A stretch of 40,449 nucleotides of DNA from Elusimicrobiota bacterium (lineage in GTDB: Bacteria; Elusimicrobiota; Elusimicrobia; F11): NCBI GenBank assembly GCA_003140895.1, contig PLLH01000038.1, forward strand, positions 1-40,449, read 5' to 3'. The translations under genes were made by a program, and so were the position numbers. Positions 38,978 to 40,449 of this stretch are shown piece by piece. The number at the start of each line of letters is the position of its first letter. Within the stretch, counting starts at the first letter, position 1. The notes below the pieces were generated by a model. It searched no databases and was not told the DNA's origin. It saw only the letters and a list, made by a program, of their open reading frames with translations.

Positions 38978-40149
38978 CCTATCTCGATAGCGTTCGCGTG
39001 GCTTTTCTTAATTTGAAAGCCAATATGGTCAGGTCTCTGTTATCCATGCTCGGGGTCATCATCGGAACGGCGGCCGTCATTGTTGTGATTTCACTCGTGA
39101 ATGGTTCTCGCGAATCGGACATAGAGAGTTGGATGGCTGGCATCAAAGGGGTTCTCACGATTCGTGTGAAATACAGCGGGGGAGACGTGCGGCGCATTAC
39201 CATGGATGATGTCGAGTATCTGAAGAAAACCCCTCACGTTGTTGATGTGCTTCCGGATGTCAAGACCATGACGGATATGCGTGGCCCTCTGGGGCGCGCC
39301 AATGGAACGCTTGGCGGCGTTAACATGTTTTATGTTGAAAACAATAAATATGTGTTGGTGAGCGGTCGCCTTTTTTCCGCCGCTGAAATTGAAACCAGGA
39401 GCTCGTTGTGCCTCATTACCGATCAATTCGCCAGAAAAATGTTTCGGAATCAGTACCCGATCGGTCAAAAAATTCGTTTGCCGGAGGCCGCGGTTGAGGT
39501 GATCGGCGTCGTGCGCCCCCCGGCTAGGAGTCTCAATCCCTTTTTGGACATGGATGTGATGGTTTCGATTCCAACCGCCATGCGTTTCATGAAAAAATTT
39601 CCTATTTATTCCATTGATATCCATGCCGGCGAAGAAAATCTAGAGAAGGTCAAGGCGTCCCTCACGCAACTCATTTCACTGAATCCTGAAAAATCCGATT
39701 ATCTCGAGCTCATCGACCCGCGCGATATGTATCGGGAAGCGTTTGAACGGTCCCGGTCTCTTATGATTCAAATGATTTTGATCGCGTGCATCTCCCTGAT
39801 GGTTGGCGGAATTGGGCTTATGAATGTGATGTTGACTTCTGTCGCGGAGCGGACTCATGAAATTGGTTTGCGGAAAGCGTTGGGAGCCAGCTCACGGGTG
39901 ATTCTTCATCAATTTTTGATTGAGTCCATGACGTTGAGCGGTGTGGGGGGCTTAAGCGGAGTATTTTTGGGAACCATGGTGTCCTATTCCCTCGGCGTGT
40001 TGTCGCATGGGAAGATTTACGTGTCCATTCCGTTCGTGGCGCTCGTGGTCTCGTTTGTGTTTTCATCTGTCATCGGCCTCGTGTTCGGGTTGTTTCCCGC
40101 GTCAAAGGCCGCTCACCTGTCGCCAGTTGAAGCTCTGAGATACGAGTAG
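38974..40149 (+). CDS. MacB-type ABC transporter permease
   Basis: A 391-residue protein with the MacB/FtsX layout. TM1 lies at about 20-45 (SLLSMLGVIIGTAAVIVVIS), followed by a periplasmic MacB_PCD domain (about 50-255). Three C-terminal TM helices (about 262-290, 325-345 and 353-378) carry the FtsX signatures GGIGLMNVMLTSVAERTHEIG and RKALGA. It ends FPASKAAHLSPVEALRYE, the usual family ending. With the adjacent ATPase, adaptor and TolC homologue it forms a complete tripartite mechanotransmission-type exporter of peptides, lipids or antibiotics (substrate unknown). Confidence 0.93.
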   Translation: MTYLDSVRVAFLNLKANMVRSLLSMLGVIIGTAAVIVVISLVNGSRESDIESWMAGIKGVLTIRVKYSGGDVRRITMDDVEYLKKTPHVVDVLPDVKTMTDMRGPLGRANGTLGGVNMFYVENNKYVLVSGRLFSAAEIETRSSLCLITDQFARKMFRNQYPIGQKIRLPEAAVEVIGVVRPPARSLNPFLDMDVMVSIPTAMRFMKKFPIYSIDIHAGEENLEKVKASLTQLISLNPEKSDYLELIDPRDMYREAFERSRSLMIQMILIACISLMVGGIGLMNVMLTSVAERTHEIGLRKALGASSRVILHQFLIESMTLSGVGGLSGVFLGTMVSYSLGVLSHGKIYVSIPFVALVVSFVFSSVIGLVFGLFPASKAAHLSPVEALRYE

Positions 40150-40214
40150 TTTTCTCGCCTCGAATTCCGCTTTCGGAACAAATTAACCGAATCTTAATGA
40201 AATCATAATCCGCT

Positions 40215-40242
40215 TTGAATTAACTTTGTTTAGTGCTATGAT
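40215..40242 (+). promoter_or_regulatory. Sigma70-like promoter upstream of the last gene
   Basis: TTGAAT (40215-40220), 16-bp spacer, TATGAT (40237-40242), about 90 nt before the ATG at 40331. Two further TATAAT boxes at 40272 and 40296 lack a good -35. No clear intrinsic terminator is visible between the permease stop (40149) and this site; a short TTCCG/CGGAA hairpin at 40165-40178 has no T run. Confidence 0.4.
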
Positions 40243-40330
40243 TCCGTCGATAAGTGGGGAATCTCCCTTCTTATAATGGCTGCAGTTCGAGTTCGTATAA
40301 TTTTCTATAGGTGTCAATGGGAGGGGAGTT

Positions 40331-40449
40331 ATGAAGGTGAGGTCATCCAGTAAATTCGTTACTGTCATATCTGCGGTACTCAGTTTGTGTCTTCTCGGAT
40401 TCGTATATTTTCTTCTGGACGTCTCATCGCCTTCTTCGAAAATTGAGGC
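40331..40449 (+). CDS. Start of an unidentified gene (membrane-anchored or exported), cut by window edge
   Basis: ATG 40331 is preceded by GAGGGGAG two to three bases upstream, a strong Shine-Dalgarno region although close to the start. The 39 complete codons stay open to the edge. They encode a basic N-terminus (MKVRSSSKF), a hydrophobic helix (about residues 10-29, VTVISAVLSLCLLGFVYFLL) and then DVSSPSSKIE, i.e. a signal peptide or signal anchor. Nothing more can be said about function. Confidence 0.6.
   Translation, partial: MKVRSSSKFVTVISAVLSLCLLGFVYFLLDVSSPSSKIE

Noticed and set aside
40165-40178. Short hairpin TTCCG/CGGAA after the permease gene as a terminator
   Set aside because: Only five base pairs and followed by CAAATTAACC rather than a T tract.

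Overview
The window is a gene-dense chromosomal segment of a Gram-negative (diderm) bacterium. It encodes a TonB-dependent receptor, outer-membrane beta-barrels, a TolC-type export module and lipid A aminoarabinose (Ara4N) genes. PorV/PorQ-like barrels sit beside secreted Kelch/FN3 proteins that carry FlgD/T9SS-like C-terminal domains, and receiver and histidine-kinase genes are abundant. This mix resembles uncultured Elusimicrobiota/Omnitrophota-type genomes. That placement is inference from gene content only; there is no rRNA here to confirm it. I saw no insertion sequence, prophage, CRISPR array or integrase. The largest gaps between genes are under 200 bp.

Layout. Positions 1-112 hold the 3' part of an initiator tRNA and an intrinsic terminator. 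From 128 to 20258 every gene lies on the minus strand. Reading in the direction of transcription (high to low coordinate) the order is: an HTH-receiver protein, a receiver-histidine kinase and a single-domain receiver (20258-18091); a Kelch/FN3 surface protein with a C-terminal sorting-like domain, a PorV-like barrel with a TPR tail, and a TPR/membrane/coiled-coil/HEAT protein (18037-10601); a second secreted FN3/FlgD-like protein with its own PorV-like barrel (10406-7957); a receiver-GAF-histidine kinase and a receiver (7854-5772); and finally a periplasmic binding protein, a membrane histidine kinase, two single-domain receivers and a TonB-dependent receptor (5686-128).

At about 20.3 kb the direction switches, and from 20362 to the right edge everything is on the plus strand. 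The first block (20362-30821) is an Ara4N operon: two ArnT-like transferases, ArnB, ArnC, ArnA split into separate formyltransferase and decarboxylase genes, ArnD, a membrane-anchored PA14-like protein and a third GT-C transferase. A CoA-disulfide-reductase-like flavoprotein with two rhodanese domains and a membrane tail follows (30861-33089), then a small barrel protein and a HEAT-repeat protein. The last block (34562-40149) is a receiver fused to a Yip1-like membrane domain, translationally overlapped with a TolC/adaptor/ABC ATPase/MacB-type permease export system. A further gene starts at 40331 and runs off the edge.

How the genes may work together. The two barrel/cargo pairs overlap by 4 bp in the same order, which suggests dedicated barrels for export or surface attachment of the neighbouring large proteins. 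Phosphorelay genes flank both pairs. The Ara4N genes make and transfer aminoarabinose to lipid A, giving cationic-peptide resistance in well-studied bacteria. The leftmost operon looks like a ligand-sensing module (binding protein plus kinase) coupled to outer-membrane uptake. Start codons were moved from the longest possible reading frame where Shine-Dalgarno sequences and gene overlaps favoured a downstream start.
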